A stretch of DNA of 45,435 bases, taken from the NCBI GenBank assembly GCA_035267815.1, contig DATFLK010000023.1:1-45435 (forward strand), read 5' to 3'. Shown here in pieces: positions 17,152-26,024 of this stretch (the first letter of the stretch is position 1; each line of letters starts with the position of its first letter). This stretch comes from DATFLK01 sp035267815. Its GTDB lineage: Bacteria > Pseudomonadota > Zetaproteobacteria > Mariprofundales > Mariprofundaceae. The position numbers were made by a program, and so were the translations under genes. The notes below the pieces were generated by a model, which was given only the letters and a program-made list of their open reading frames with translations, was not told where the DNA came from and ran no database searches.

Positions 17152-18011
17152 GACAGGGGGGTAAAAAGCGGGCACTCGGTCGGGGGCTGAACGCCCTGTT
17201 GTCGGATCAGCCGACCTCAGAGGTGTTGTCACAGGCCAAGCAGGTACCGATTTCGCAGATTCGGCCGAACCGGTTTCAGCCGCGCACCCGTTTTGACAAG
17301 GGCGAGCTGGATGAACTGATCGCATCGGTGAAACGGGACGGCGTGCTGATGCCGATCCTAGTCCGTCCCGGCGAGAGTGGATTCGAGCTGATTGCCGGTG
17401 AACGTCGCTGGCGGGCGGCGCAGGCGGCGGGTCTTCTGGAGATTCCGGCCGTGGTGCGCGAGGTGGATGACCGCCATGCCTTGGAGCTGGCAATTGTCGA
17501 AAACGAGCAGCGCGACGATTTGACAGCCATCGAGTCTGCAAGGGCCTATCAGCGCCTGATCGAGGAGTTCCATTACACCCAGCAGCAGGTAGCGGAGTGC
17601 ATCGGTGTCTCCCGCATGCAGGTCAGTAATCTGATCCGCCTGCTGCAGCTGCCCGAGTCGATCCAGGGAATGATCGAAAGGCGTGAACTAGATATGGGGC
17701 ATGCCCGGCCGCTGGTCGGTCTGCCGGAAGGGGTGGCCCGACACCTAGCCGCCGAGAGCAACGCAAAATCGTGGAGCGTACGGCAGATGGAGCGGGAGGC
17801 GAAACGCGCCCTGCAGGATGGTGGCGCGAAACGTTCCCGGAAGAAGCCGGTCGATGCCGATGTCGAGGCACTGCAGGAGCAGTTGGGGCGTACCCTTGGA
17901 CTGCCGGTGGAGTTTCGCTGCAAGGCCGACGGATCGGGGGAGCTGCGTATACGCTACGGGCGACCCGAGGAGCTCGATGGCGTGCTGGCGCGATTGCGCG
18001 GACGGACATGA
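17148..18011 (+). CDS. parB: Chromosome partitioning protein ParB (Spo0J)
   Basis: CTP-dependent DNA clamp that loads at parS and spreads. 287 residues. The N-terminal tail KKRALGRGLNALL is the usual ParA-stimulating peptide region. The CTP-binding motifs are present: ELIAGERRWRAAQAAGL (boxes with GERRWR) and ENEQRDDLTAIESA. The central helix-turn-helix is in QQQVAECIGVSRMQVSNLIRLLQLP, with VSRMQVSN as the recognition helix. A C-terminal dimerisation domain follows a basic linker. Two candidate target sites lie just upstream. Confidence 0.96.
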   Translation: MRQGGKKRALGRGLNALLSDQPTSEVLSQAKQVPISQIRPNRFQPRTRFDKGELDELIASVKRDGVLMPILVRPGESGFELIAGERRWRAAQAAGLLEIPAVVREVDDRHALELAIVENEQRDDLTAIESARAYQRLIEEFHYTQQQVAECIGVSRMQVSNLIRLLQLPESIQGMIERRELDMGHARPLVGLPEGVARHLAAESNAKSWSVRQMEREAKRALQDGGAKRSRKKPVDADVEALQEQLGRTLGLPVEFRCKADGSGELRIRYGRPEELDGVLARLRGRT

Positions 18012-18042
18012 TGTTATTGCGTACCGGTTTCGAGCAGGGGCG

Positions 18043-19332
18043 GTGGCGGCCCTAAGGCCTTTTCTGCTTCTGGCGCTGCTGTTTGCAGCGGCGTGGCCAT
18101 CCGTGTCCCGGGCCGAGGACTTACAGGATCTTGTCCTGATAAAATCCATAGAAATAAATGGTTTAAAGAGAACGAAGCCGCGTGTGATCCGGCGTAATCT
18201 GCCCTTTTCGGAGGGCGATATATGGCAATCCGGTGATGCCAAGACCGGTGAGCGGCGACTGCTCAATCTCGGTCTCTTCAGCATGGCTCATATCTCACCT
18301 CCCGACGAGAAGGGGGTGGTGCGCATCCGGGTTAAGGAGCGCTGGCCGTTCTTCCTACTGCCGGAGGGATCGCGTCAGGATACCGGCAAGACCTCAGTCG
18401 GACTGGCGCTGACAGATCACAACCTCTGGGGCTTGAACCACAACCTTCGGCTGGCGATACGCGAGGATACCGGCAAGAATTTCTCCGGACTGTCGGGCAC
18501 CAGTTATCAGGGGAACTATCTGTGGCGTCGAATCGGCGACGGGCCGGTTAACCTAGCGGTTTCGTTCAACAAGGGGCGCAGTATCTTCGATGCCTACAGC
18601 AACGCCAGCCTGGTTAGCCAGTATAAGCAGGATACGACCAGCTGGAGCGCCCGCCTGGATTACATGCTGGGACCGGTGTTCAGCGAGGGGTGGAATCTCG
18701 GGCTCGGTTTCAGCAGCGACCGAACCGACTATACGCTTGCCAGTGGTCCTGCCCTGACCACGGTGCAGGGCAGTTGCCGCAATGCCGTGCAGTCGACAGT
18801 TGGCTACCGTTTTCTGGATAACCATATCACGTGGATCACCGGAACCCTGTTCGATTATCGGCTTGATGTGGCGCACAGCGCCTTGGGCTCTACCCTCAAT
18901 GTCTATCGCCATACCGCCTCGCTGCGGCTCTATCTGCCACTCAACGAACCGAATACCCTGGATATCCGTATCGATGGCGGCGGAGCAACCGGAAAAGTGC
19001 TGCAGGACGGTCTCTTCGATATCGGCGGTGGCCACCAGATGCGTGGCTATTGGCCCGGTGAGCTTCAGGGAACCTACTATGCCTACGGCACCGTGGAAGG
19101 GCGATTTCCGATCAGTTCGGGGGGCAACTTCGCACTGGTCGGGTTTTCCGATATCGGTAATATCTGGAATCATGGCCAGTCGGCCTTTCACAAGAGCGTC
19201 ATCGTCGGGGTGGGGATGGGTGCACGCCTGACCCTGCGCTGGCTCGTCCACGGCATCTTCCGTGCCGATGCAGCCTACGGGGTCGCGACGAAGAAGTGGC
19301 GCTTCTATTTCGGCACCGGCCAGGCTTTCTGA
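18043..19332 (+). CDS. Omp85-family outer-membrane protein with a single POTRA-like domain
   Basis: A BamA/TamA-type outer-membrane protein, much shorter than BamA. From GTG at 18043 (AGGGG just upstream) it has 429 residues. A signal peptide (1-24) ends in VSRA. One POTRA-like domain follows (about 30-100: IEINGLKRTKPRVIRRNLP, GERRLLNLGLFS, VVRIRVKERW). The rest (about 115-429) looks like a 16-strand beta-barrel, with GGGHQMRGYWPGE near the position of the Omp85 VRGY/F motif, and a terminal Phe typical of BAM substrates. The same frame is open further upstream through parB, but that part does not look coding. Its substrate is unknown; following parB by 31 bases suggests co-transcription. Confidence 0.85.
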   Translation: MAALRPFLLLALLFAAAWPSVSRAEDLQDLVLIKSIEINGLKRTKPRVIRRNLPFSEGDIWQSGDAKTGERRLLNLGLFSMAHISPPDEKGVVRIRVKERWPFFLLPEGSRQDTGKTSVGLALTDHNLWGLNHNLRLAIREDTGKNFSGLSGTSYQGNYLWRRIGDGPVNLAVSFNKGRSIFDAYSNASLVSQYKQDTTSWSARLDYMLGPVFSEGWNLGLGFSSDRTDYTLASGPALTTVQGSCRNAVQSTVGYRFLDNHITWITGTLFDYRLDVAHSALGSTLNVYRHTASLRLYLPLNEPNTLDIRIDGGGATGKVLQDGLFDIGGGHQMRGYWPGELQGTYYAYGTVEGRFPISSGGNFALVGFSDIGNIWNHGQSAFHKSVIVGVGMGARLTLRWLVHGIFRADAAYGVATKKWRFYFGTGQAF

Positions 19333-19345
19333 AGGGCGACTTTTC

Positions 19346-20011
19346 TCAGGTGGTGGGCGTGGCGTTTCGTTCCGCCTGGGAGGGGCGGATATAGGCGGGT
19401 ACCGGATAGCGGCATGCTGCATGATCCGTGTCCGGATCCTTCAGAAGCAGGGTGGCCAGTTGTCCCAGTGCCTCCGGGCGGCTCCGCGTCAGCGGTATCC
19501 GGCGGCTATCGGAAGACACCCTCGTCGATGTCATGTCGGGGGATTGGGTGGCGTAGCAGGTCACATGAAGGCCGTTTACCCTGTCCCACGAAAGACAGTT
19601 GTCCGGTTGCAGCGCCTTTCCTGTCCGGTAGTGCCCGGCATAGACATCGCCCGACCGTGCATCCTCAAGGACCCATAATTCATTGGCATCGGTTTGCAGA
19701 GCGGTGACGGCCAGCGACGACATGCGGATCACCGGAAGCTGCAGTGTGGCATTGATGCCGGCCAGACTCGCTGCAGCGACGCGCAGTCCGGTGAAGGAGC
19801 CCGGACCGATGCCGAGTGCGAGCATGTCGAGATCGGTCCACGACATCCCTGCTTCGCTAAGCAGCCCCTCAAGCAGAGGCAGGATGCCCTGGGAATGGGG
19901 GAGTGACTCTTCCCCGGAGGCGTGATGACGGCGGCCGTCCGCTCCAAGCAGGCAGGCCGATGCCTGTCCGAAGGCGGCATCCAGTGCCAGGATGTTGCGC
20001 GCATGCTCCAT
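19346..20011 (-). CDS. tsaB: tRNA threonylcarbamoyladenosine biosynthesis protein TsaB
   Basis: Non-catalytic partner that pairs with TsaD (and TsaE) to transfer threonylcarbamoyl to A37 of ANN-decoding tRNAs. 221 residues. The actin-like ASKHA N-terminus ILALDAAFGQASACL and the hallmark LGIGPGSFTGLRVAAA (about 66-81) are present; YAGHY lies in the middle. It ends only 13 bases from the convergent Omp85-like gene, leaving no room for a terminator. It starts seven bases after galU on the same strand. TsaC, the enzyme upstream in the same pathway, is also in the window. Confidence 0.93.
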   Translation of the reverse strand: MEHARNILALDAAFGQASACLLGADGRRHHASGEESLPHSQGILPLLEGLLSEAGMSWTDLDMLALGIGPGSFTGLRVAAASLAGINATLQLPVIRMSSLAVTALQTDANELWVLEDARSGDVYAGHYRTGKALQPDNCLSWDRVNGLHVTCYATQSPDMTSTRVSSDSRRIPLTRSRPEALGQLATLLLKDPDTDHAACRYPVPAYIRPSQAERNATPTT

Positions 20012-20018
20012 GCGGACG

Positions 20019-20897
20019 CTATTCGCTCTTTTTTTCGAGGGTGTGACGGATGAAGCCGGCCAGATCGCTTCCGATCTCCGGGTGGACCAGTCCCAAGGCG
20101 ATGTTTGCCATCAGAAAGCCCAGAGGGTTGCCGGCATCGAAGCGACGACCGTCGATCCGTACGCCGTAGACCGGCTCCTCCTGTGCCAGCCGGTCGATGG
20201 CATCGGTCAGCTGTATTTCCCCCTGGATGCCGCGCGGCGTATCCTCGAGAAGTTCCATCAGGCGCGGAGTAAAGATATAGCGACCGATGATGGCGAGATT
20301 CGATGGGGCATGCTCCGGTTGCGGTTTCTCGACAAGATGGCGTAGCCGCAGAAGGTGACTCTCCTGTTCCGCGTCCACGATGCCATAGCGCGATACCGAC
20401 TCGTGTGGCACCTCCATCAGGCCGATGACCGAGGCGCCGGTCTCTTCATGGATACGGCGCAATTGCTGCATGGCAGGCGTTTCGGAGACGATCAACTCGT
20501 CCGCCAGCGAGACGCCGAAACAGGCATTATCGACCCAGTGTGCGGCGCAGCGGACGGCATGGCCCAGCCCGAGCGACTGTCTCTGGCGCACATAGGCAAT
20601 ATTGGCCATATGGGCGATCTTCGATACCTGCTCGTAGATCTTTTCCTTCCCGGCCTTCTTGAGGTTGTCCTCGAGTTCGGCTGAGATATCGAAGTGATCC
20701 TCAATCGCCCGCTTGCCGCGGCCGGTGATCATGATGATCTCGTCCATACCGGAAGCGAGCGCCTCCTCGACCCCGTACTGGATCAGGGGCTTGTCGACGA
20801 TGGTCAGCATCTCCTTGGGGCTCGCCTTGGTTGCAGGCAGGAAGCGTGTTCCCAGGCCGGCAGCCGGAAAGATGATTTTTCGAAGCGGACGCTGCAT
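20019..20897 (-). CDS. galU: UTP-glucose-1-phosphate uridylyltransferase
   Basis: Makes UDP-glucose from UTP and glucose 1-phosphate for lipopolysaccharide, exopolysaccharide and osmolyte synthesis. 292 residues, usual length. The nucleotide-binding N-terminus is IFPAAGLGTRFLPATKA (9-25), followed by KEMLTIVDKPLIQYGVEEA and the ITGRGKRAIEDHFD block typical of GalU. The gene lies upstream of tsaB in a probable two-gene unit that begins just after a terminator for ccsA. Confidence 0.96.
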   Translation of the reverse strand: MQRPLRKIIFPAAGLGTRFLPATKASPKEMLTIVDKPLIQYGVEEALASGMDEIIMITGRGKRAIEDHFDISAELEDNLKKAGKEKIYEQVSKIAHMANIAYVRQRQSLGLGHAVRCAAHWVDNACFGVSLADELIVSETPAMQQLRRIHEETGASVIGLMEVPHESVSRYGIVDAEQESHLLRLRHLVEKPQPEHAPSNLAIIGRYIFTPRLMELLEDTPRGIQGEIQLTDAIDRLAQEEPVYGVRIDGRRFDAGNPLGFLMANIALGLVHPEIGSDLAGFIRHTLEKKSE

Positions 20898-20930
20898 GGC
20901 GCTAGACTATGGTCTCGAAGCCCGGTGCAC

Positions 20931-20960
20931 AACGAAAGCGGCGCCCGTCATGGGCGCCGC
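20931..20960 (-). terminator. Intrinsic terminator after ccsA
   Basis: A 9-bp perfect inverted repeat, GCGGCGCCC and GGGCGCCGC, with a 5-base loop. Read on the minus strand it is followed by TTTCGTT. It sits 41 bases downstream of the ccsA stop codon and isolates the resB-ccsA unit from galU. Confidence 0.8.
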
Positions 20961-21000
20961 CTCGATACGTCTCAGCCTCAGACAGGGCTGATTCGGGCCG

Positions 21001-22233
21001 TCAGGTCAAACGGCCGTAGGAGTGAAGGCCCGAGAGATACATGTTGACGCCGATGAAGCAGAACAGCGTCACCAGGAAACCGGCAACGGTCCACCAGGCC
21101 AGCGACCGCCCCTGCCAGCCGTGCGAGACGCGTACATGCAGGTAAGCACCGTAGGTGAGCCACACGATCAGCGCCCAGGTCTCCTTCGGATCCCATGACC
21201 AGTAGCCGCCCCATGCCTCGGCTGCCCAGGCGGCACCCAGAATGGTCGCCAGCGTGAAGGCAGGGAAGCCGATGGAAACGGCCTTGTATGCCAGCTGGTC
21301 CAGCTGATCCAGGGTCGGGAAGGAGGCCAGGAACTTGGCGTTGCTTCCCTTGCGCTCCAGGCGGTCACGGACCAAGTAGGCGGCGCCGGCGGCGCAGGCT
21401 ACGGCGAAGGAGCTGTAGCCGATGAAATTCATGGGAACATGAATCTTCATCCAGTAGGACTGCAACGCCGGTACCAGCGGCTTGATGTCGGCTTGACCGA
21501 CGGAGCTCAGCCAGATGCCGAAAAAGACACCGGCGGAGACAATGGTCAGCACAAAGGCACCCATGGAACGAACGTTGTAGCGCCGCTCGAAGTTCAGGTA
21601 GATCACGCTGGTGATACAGAAGAGCAGGATGAAGACCTCATAGAGGTTGGAGACCGGAGCGTGACCGATGTCGAGGCCGAGCAGGTAGGACTCGTACCAG
21701 CGGAGAAGCAGGGATGATCCGCCCGCATAGACGCCGGCCCAAGCGCTGGCTGTTGCAAGCTTGCCGACCAGCGAGTTCGGTGCGAACAGATGCGTGATGT
21801 AAAGCAGCGCGGCGGCCAGGAACATCACGTTCATTGTCATGATGATGCGGCCCGAGACCAGGTTGGACTGATCGTTGTAGGAGACCTGTGCCTGTGCAGG
21901 CTCGAACTGCGCCAGCAGGAAGGTCAGCAGGATCATCATTAGTGCGCCGTCAAACCAGGACACCATGTTCATGGCCAGTCTGGATTCGGCCAGTCGCGGC
22001 TTGGCCAGGCCGAGCGCCGTAGCACCGGAGAGGCCGGCGACGGCGCCGATACCGATCCAGCTTGCTGAGCTGGCAGTGAGGAAATGAAGTAGTCCGTTAG
22101 ATTGGTAACCCGCCGCGCCGAACATGGCATAGGCAGCCACGCCGACGATAGCGCCGACATAGCCATAGAACCGGGCGAAGCCGGGAAGCCCTCGGTTTAT
22201 GGCATCAAGCCGATGAGCAGTGATCGCAGTCAT
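21001..22233 (-). CDS. ccsA: Cytochrome c biogenesis protein CcsA/ResC (haem handling, system II)
   Basis: Multi-spanning inner-membrane protein that with ResB (Ccs1) exports haem and attaches it to apocytochromes c. 410 residues with about eight to ten hydrophobic segments. The tryptophan-rich WWD-type haem-binding signature WGGYWSWDPKETWALIVW lies near 334-351 (it is shown by residues W334 to W351), followed by YLHVRVSHGW and the closing GVNMYLSGLHSYG, with conserved His residues expected to ligate haem. AGGAGG precedes the ATG. It begins 11 bases after resB and ends at a terminator, so resB-ccsA form an operon. Confidence 0.93.
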   Translation of the reverse strand: MTAITAHRLDAINRGLPGFARFYGYVGAIVGVAAYAMFGAAGYQSNGLLHFLTASSASWIGIGAVAGLSGATALGLAKPRLAESRLAMNMVSWFDGALMMILLTFLLAQFEPAQAQVSYNDQSNLVSGRIIMTMNVMFLAAALLYITHLFAPNSLVGKLATASAWAGVYAGGSSLLLRWYESYLLGLDIGHAPVSNLYEVFILLFCITSVIYLNFERRYNVRSMGAFVLTIVSAGVFFGIWLSSVGQADIKPLVPALQSYWMKIHVPMNFIGYSSFAVACAAGAAYLVRDRLERKGSNAKFLASFPTLDQLDQLAYKAVSIGFPAFTLATILGAAWAAEAWGGYWSWDPKETWALIVWLTYGAYLHVRVSHGWQGRSLAWWTVAGFLVTLFCFIGVNMYLSGLHSYGRLT

Positions 22234-22244
22234 ATGCGCCTCCT

Positions 22245-23918
22245 TTATTGCTGATGGACCAGCATCTTTTCAAGATTGCTTAAAGTCCGCTGGAACTCCT
22301 GTTCGAATCCCAGTCGGTTGCGGTTGGTCATACCGCCAACTGTCAGGCGGACCTTGTCCGCCATCGGTTCAATTACCAGCCACAGCTTGCGATGTGGCAG
22401 GTAGAACATAATGCACAGGCCGATCACGAGGATGGCGCTGCCGATCCAGATCACATTCATACCCGGATCGCGCGTTAGCTCGAGGCCAGTGTAGTACACC
22501 TGATGGTAGTCCTGCAGGATGGGAATGAAGGGCCAGGGCACGTTCGACAGATTGTTCATCGCCTGCAGGACGCGGATGCCCATGTGCTGGAAGTTGGGCG
22601 GCAGCTTGTTGCCGAACACCTCGTGCAGTGCCGCCCTGAAGGCCTGCATGTTGGCCTGCTGCTCGTTGCCCTCCTTGCTGTCTATCAGGTGTTTGCCGAA
22701 GGCCTGCAGCAGCTTCCAGTCGTTCGGATTGCTGAAGTCGAGGCCGAGCGAGAAGGGCTGAAAATCCTTCTTGTCGCCCGACAGCGAGACCATTATCAGG
22801 GAACCGACGTTCTTTCCCTTCTGTTCGAAAGGATTCATGAAGGTTTTGACCTTGACCGGTTTCAGTCCCGGGCCGCGCATGATGAAGGTCACTGCCGGCC
22901 CCAGATCCTTGAAGTTTTTCGGTTCACCCGGCCCCGCCATGTTCTCGACATTGAAGGCGCTGAAGCCGGTGAACTCCATCGACACGCCGGTCTTGGGATC
23001 GCGGTAGGTGCTGTAGACCCGGCTGTCGACCGTGCTGACGCTGCCATCGTTGAGATGGAACAGCTTCATCTTGATGTCCGATCCACCGTCCCCAAAGCTG
23101 GCCTGATAGATGCGGACTCCCTTGTAGATCAGGGGATGGTTGACTTCGATATCCTTGTTGTGAACGACCTCTTTGCCGTGATCATAGATGGATAGGTTGC
23201 TGCGGAAGGTCTTCGGCATGCCGGTGGGGTAGAAGTCGATGTAGAACTTGTTGCACTGGATCGTGAAGGGCATGGTCATCTTTTCGGTCTTGGCGCCCTT
23301 GAGAAAGCGGATGGTGTTCTCCTGGCCGCCTCCCTCGATCACGTTCATGGTGCCCCGGAAACCGAAATGAACGCTGATCCAGCCGCCGCTCAGAATCACG
23401 AGGATAGCGGCATGCGTCAGAATATAGCCCCACTTGTTCCAGCGGCCCTTGTCGGCGCGGAGGTAGGTACGGCCATCCTTTTCGGCTGATTTGATCTCCC
23501 AGTCCCGCAGTTGATCCTCGAGGTGCGCCTGTACAGTGGCGACATCCGTCTTCTCTAGGTCCCAGTGCTTTAAATGGTGGAAGCGTTGCAGGGACTTGTC
23601 TTCGATCGTCACCTTGCGCTTGCGCATCTCCCGAAGCATGCGGGGGGTATTGCGCCACAGGCATACGGCCACGGAGACCATTAGGAAGCCGAGCAGCGTC
23701 AGGAACCACGGGGAGTGGTACATGTCGAACAGCCCGAGGCTGCGGAAGGTCCAGTACCAGAGCGGTCCAAATTGAGCCAGATAGTCGGTCTGGGCCTGAT
23801 TCTGCAACAGGACGGTGCCGATCACGGAGGCAATGGCCAGCAGCACCAGCAGGACGATGGCGAGCGACATGGAACCCAGGCGATCAAAGTAGGGTTTAAG
23901 CCAGGCAGGAGTATTCAT
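22245..23918 (-). CDS. resB: Cytochrome c biogenesis protein ResB/Ccs1 (system II)
   Basis: Partner of CcsA in the system II cytochrome c synthase. 557 residues. Three N-terminal transmembrane segments are visible: SLAIVLLVLLAIASVIGTVL near 14-33, SPWFLTLLGFLMVSVAVCLW near 69-88, and WGYILTHAAILVILSGGW near 163-180. A large periplasmic domain follows, then a C-terminal membrane segment (NVIWIGSAILVIGLCIMFYL), after which YLPHRKLW is the usual family ending. It lies upstream of ccsA and downstream of tsaC. The presence of system II rather than the Ccm system is a useful lineage marker. Confidence 0.92.
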   Translation of the reverse strand: MNTPAWLKPYFDRLGSMSLAIVLLVLLAIASVIGTVLLQNQAQTDYLAQFGPLWYWTFRSLGLFDMYHSPWFLTLLGFLMVSVAVCLWRNTPRMLREMRKRKVTIEDKSLQRFHHLKHWDLEKTDVATVQAHLEDQLRDWEIKSAEKDGRTYLRADKGRWNKWGYILTHAAILVILSGGWISVHFGFRGTMNVIEGGGQENTIRFLKGAKTEKMTMPFTIQCNKFYIDFYPTGMPKTFRSNLSIYDHGKEVVHNKDIEVNHPLIYKGVRIYQASFGDGGSDIKMKLFHLNDGSVSTVDSRVYSTYRDPKTGVSMEFTGFSAFNVENMAGPGEPKNFKDLGPAVTFIMRGPGLKPVKVKTFMNPFEQKGKNVGSLIMVSLSGDKKDFQPFSLGLDFSNPNDWKLLQAFGKHLIDSKEGNEQQANMQAFRAALHEVFGNKLPPNFQHMGIRVLQAMNNLSNVPWPFIPILQDYHQVYYTGLELTRDPGMNVIWIGSAILVIGLCIMFYLPHRKLWLVIEPMADKVRLTVGGMTNRNRLGFEQEFQRTLSNLEKMLVHQQ

Positions 23919-24013
23919 GGTGGCGTATCATAGAGCAGTGGGGGAGATGAAAAAAGCAGTGTTTCGATATGGGTATGCAAAACCGGAATATTTCGGTGCG
24001 AATTCTTGCAGAA

Positions 24014-24601
24014 TCAACGCAGACGGCGCAGTCCGGACCGCTCCAGCAGCAACAGCTTGGAGGGACGGGCGCCGGCCACAGCCCTGCCGGGAATGGCTGC
24101 GGATATATGGCGGTGCCAGCGCATCCGCAGCCGCCGACCGGGCCTCCGGATGGCTAGTCCGCGTCGGTTCAGGCTGCTGGAGACAAGCAGGCCGCCGCAC
24201 AGATGGCTCAGGTATCGGCTGGCGGCATCGGCATCGACCCGTACGGCGATGCGCCCCTGTTGGTAACAGGACGACGGCAGTCCCGGCCGGCCGGGATAGA
24301 TCAGAGTGGTCCGTCCAGGCCACTCCTGGCGCATGGTTCTGCGCAGGGCGGGGGGGAGGAAGCGCGCCCAGCGGGCTGCCGTACGCATGGAGTCTGCCAG
24401 CAGGAGAAAGGGGCCAGGGCGCTGTTTAAAGCGCTGCAGCCGGACCATGGCCCGATCCGAAAGGGGATGGGCCGCCACGCCGGAAACGGTGGAGGGGGTA
24501 TGGGCGAGAAGCTGTCCGCGTCGAAGTCGGGAGGCGGCACGACGCAGGCGGAGGGTGTCGGTCCGTTTCCCTACGAGTGAGTTTAATCTCGCTGTGCGCA
24601 T
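24014..24601 (-). CDS. tsaC: Divergent L-threonylcarbamoyladenylate synthase, YrdC/Sua5 domain (TsaC-like)
   Basis: Would make threonylcarbamoyl-AMP from threonine, bicarbonate and ATP, the first step of t6A synthesis. From ATG at 24601 it has 195 residues, close to the 190 of E. coli TsaC. The YrdC core is recognisable: LRRGQLLAHTPSTVSG (27-41, where the family has a YPT[ED]TVYGL block), MVRLQRFKQRPGPFLLLAD (52-70, the K-x-R-P segment), EWPGRTTLIYPG (93-104), IAVRVDADA (118-126) and LLVSSSLNRRG (138-148, family STSANxSG). The acidic residue of the PT[ED]T motif is Ser here. The same frame continues open into purD, which can hide the gene. It follows purD by 28 bases. The assignment is by motif; a strongly drifted paralogue is possible. 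Confidence 0.75.
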   Translation of the reverse strand: MRTARLNSLVGKRTDTLRLRRAASRLRRGQLLAHTPSTVSGVAAHPLSDRAMVRLQRFKQRPGPFLLLADSMRTAARWARFLPPALRRTMRQEWPGRTTLIYPGRPGLPSSCYQQGRIAVRVDADAASRYLSHLCGGLLVSSSLNRRGLAIRRPGRRLRMRWHRHISAAIPGRAVAGARPSKLLLLERSGLRRLR

Positions 24602-24629
24602 ATGGTGGGTAACAACGACGCCGGTGTGG

Positions 24630-25910
24630 TTAGCCGGCGGTTTCCCGGGCCGCAGCTCGATAGCCGATATCACGGCGATAGAATCCACCGGGCCACTCCA
24701 GTTTTTCCAGCGCTTGATAAACGGTCCGCTGTGCCTCGCGCACGCTGCTTCCCAGGGCGGTGACACCCAGCACCCGTCCGCCGGTATTGACGATCTTCCC
24801 CGCTTTTTCGGCCGTGCCGGCGTGGAATACCGTGGCACCGGCTGCTTCAATGGCGTCCAGTCCGCCGATCTCCTGCCCCCTTTCGAAGCTGCCGGGGTAA
24901 CCATCGGAGGCGACCACGACGCAGAGGGCAACGCGATCGTCCCATGCCAGCGAGATCTCATCCAGTCGTTTCTCCGCCGCGGCCAGAAGCACCTCGCCGA
25001 GATCCGACTTGAGTCGGCTCATCAACGGCTGGCACTCCGGATCGCCGAAGCGGACATTGAACTCGAGCGTTTTCGGTCCTTCGTCGGTCAGCATGATACC
25101 GGCATAAAGGGTGCCGATGAATTCGATACCGCGCGCCTTCAGCGCTGCGATGGTCGGTCGCGCGATGGTCTCCAGCACCGCATCGGAAATCTCCGGTGTC
25201 ACGCAGGGGGCGGGCGAGTAGGCGCCCATGCCGCCGGTGTTCGGTCCCGCATCGCCGTCAAGCAGCGCCTTGTGGTCTTGCGAAGAAGCCAGTGGAAGGA
25301 TGGTGTCGCCGGAGACGATGAAGAGGCAGGAGGCCTCCTCGCCGATCAGGCACTCCTCGATGACTACCTGCGAGCCAGCCTCCCCGAATGAGTTGCCGGA
25401 AAGCATGTCACGCGCCGCAGCCACAGCCTCCTCGATGGTCTGTGCCACGATGACACCCTTGCCGGCGGCGAGCCCCGAGGCCTTAACGACGATCGGTGCG
25501 CCCCATTTGCGAATCAGTGCCTCGGCGGCATCGGCATCGGTATGCACCTCGAATTTTGCTGTCGGTACACCGGCTTCATGCATCAACTGCTTGGAGATGG
25601 ATTTACTGCCTTCGAGCTCGGCGGCTGCCTGGTCCGGACCGTAGACGGCGAATCCCTCGCCGCGCAGCCTGTCGGCCAGCCCTGCCACCAGCGGTGCCTC
25701 CGGCCCGACCACGACCAGATTCGGTTGCTCGCTCCTGGCCAGTGCCATCAGGCCGTCGAGATCCCCGACGCCGACGGATACGCAGCGGGCATCGCGGGCG
25801 ATGCCGGGATTGCCGGGCACGCAGATCACCTCGGAAACGGATGGCGAGCGTTTCAACTTCCAGCAGAGTGCATGTTCGCGACCACCGCCGCCGACGACCA
25901 AAACTTTCAT
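24630..25910 (-). CDS. purD: Phosphoribosylamine-glycine ligase (GAR synthetase)
   Basis: Joins glycine to phosphoribosylamine with ATP (purine step two). 426 residues, normal. The N-terminus MKVLVVGGGGREHALCWKL is diagnostic. The ATP-grasp region includes IVVKASGLAAGKGVIVAQT (about 151-169) and the C-terminal block has NTGGMGAYSPAP and LEFNVRFGDPECQ. It is likely the first gene of a leftward unit continuing to tsaC and perhaps resB-ccsA. It is separate from purH, which lies 1.4 kb away. Confidence 0.97.
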   Translation of the reverse strand: MKVLVVGGGGREHALCWKLKRSPSVSEVICVPGNPGIARDARCVSVGVGDLDGLMALARSEQPNLVVVGPEAPLVAGLADRLRGEGFAVYGPDQAAAELEGSKSISKQLMHEAGVPTAKFEVHTDADAAEALIRKWGAPIVVKASGLAAGKGVIVAQTIEEAVAAARDMLSGNSFGEAGSQVVIEECLIGEEASCLFIVSGDTILPLASSQDHKALLDGDAGPNTGGMGAYSPAPCVTPEISDAVLETIARPTIAALKARGIEFIGTLYAGIMLTDEGPKTLEFNVRFGDPECQPLMSRLKSDLGEVLLAAAEKRLDEISLAWDDRVALCVVVASDGYPGSFERGQEIGGLDAIEAAGATVFHAGTAEKAGKIVNTGGRVLGVTALGSSVREAQRTVYQALEKLEWPGGFYRRDIGYRAAARETAG

Positions 25911-26024
25911 TCGATGACTCCCTTAGAAAAAGAGGTGCGAACGATAGCGGAGTTTCTCCGGATTGTGCACCGCCGGTAGCGCAGGGCTTGCAGGTGGCGG
26001 GTATGGCCATAGCATGATACGGGT

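Noticed and set aside
17818..18042. N-terminal extension of the Omp85-like frame into parB
   Set aside because: This part overlaps parB, has arginine-rich random composition, and the signal peptide begins only after the GTG at 18043.
23917..24429. A plus-strand frame opposite tsaC and the resB start
   Set aside because: Its Arg/Gly-rich translation has no domain and the opposite strand shows the YrdC blocks in order.
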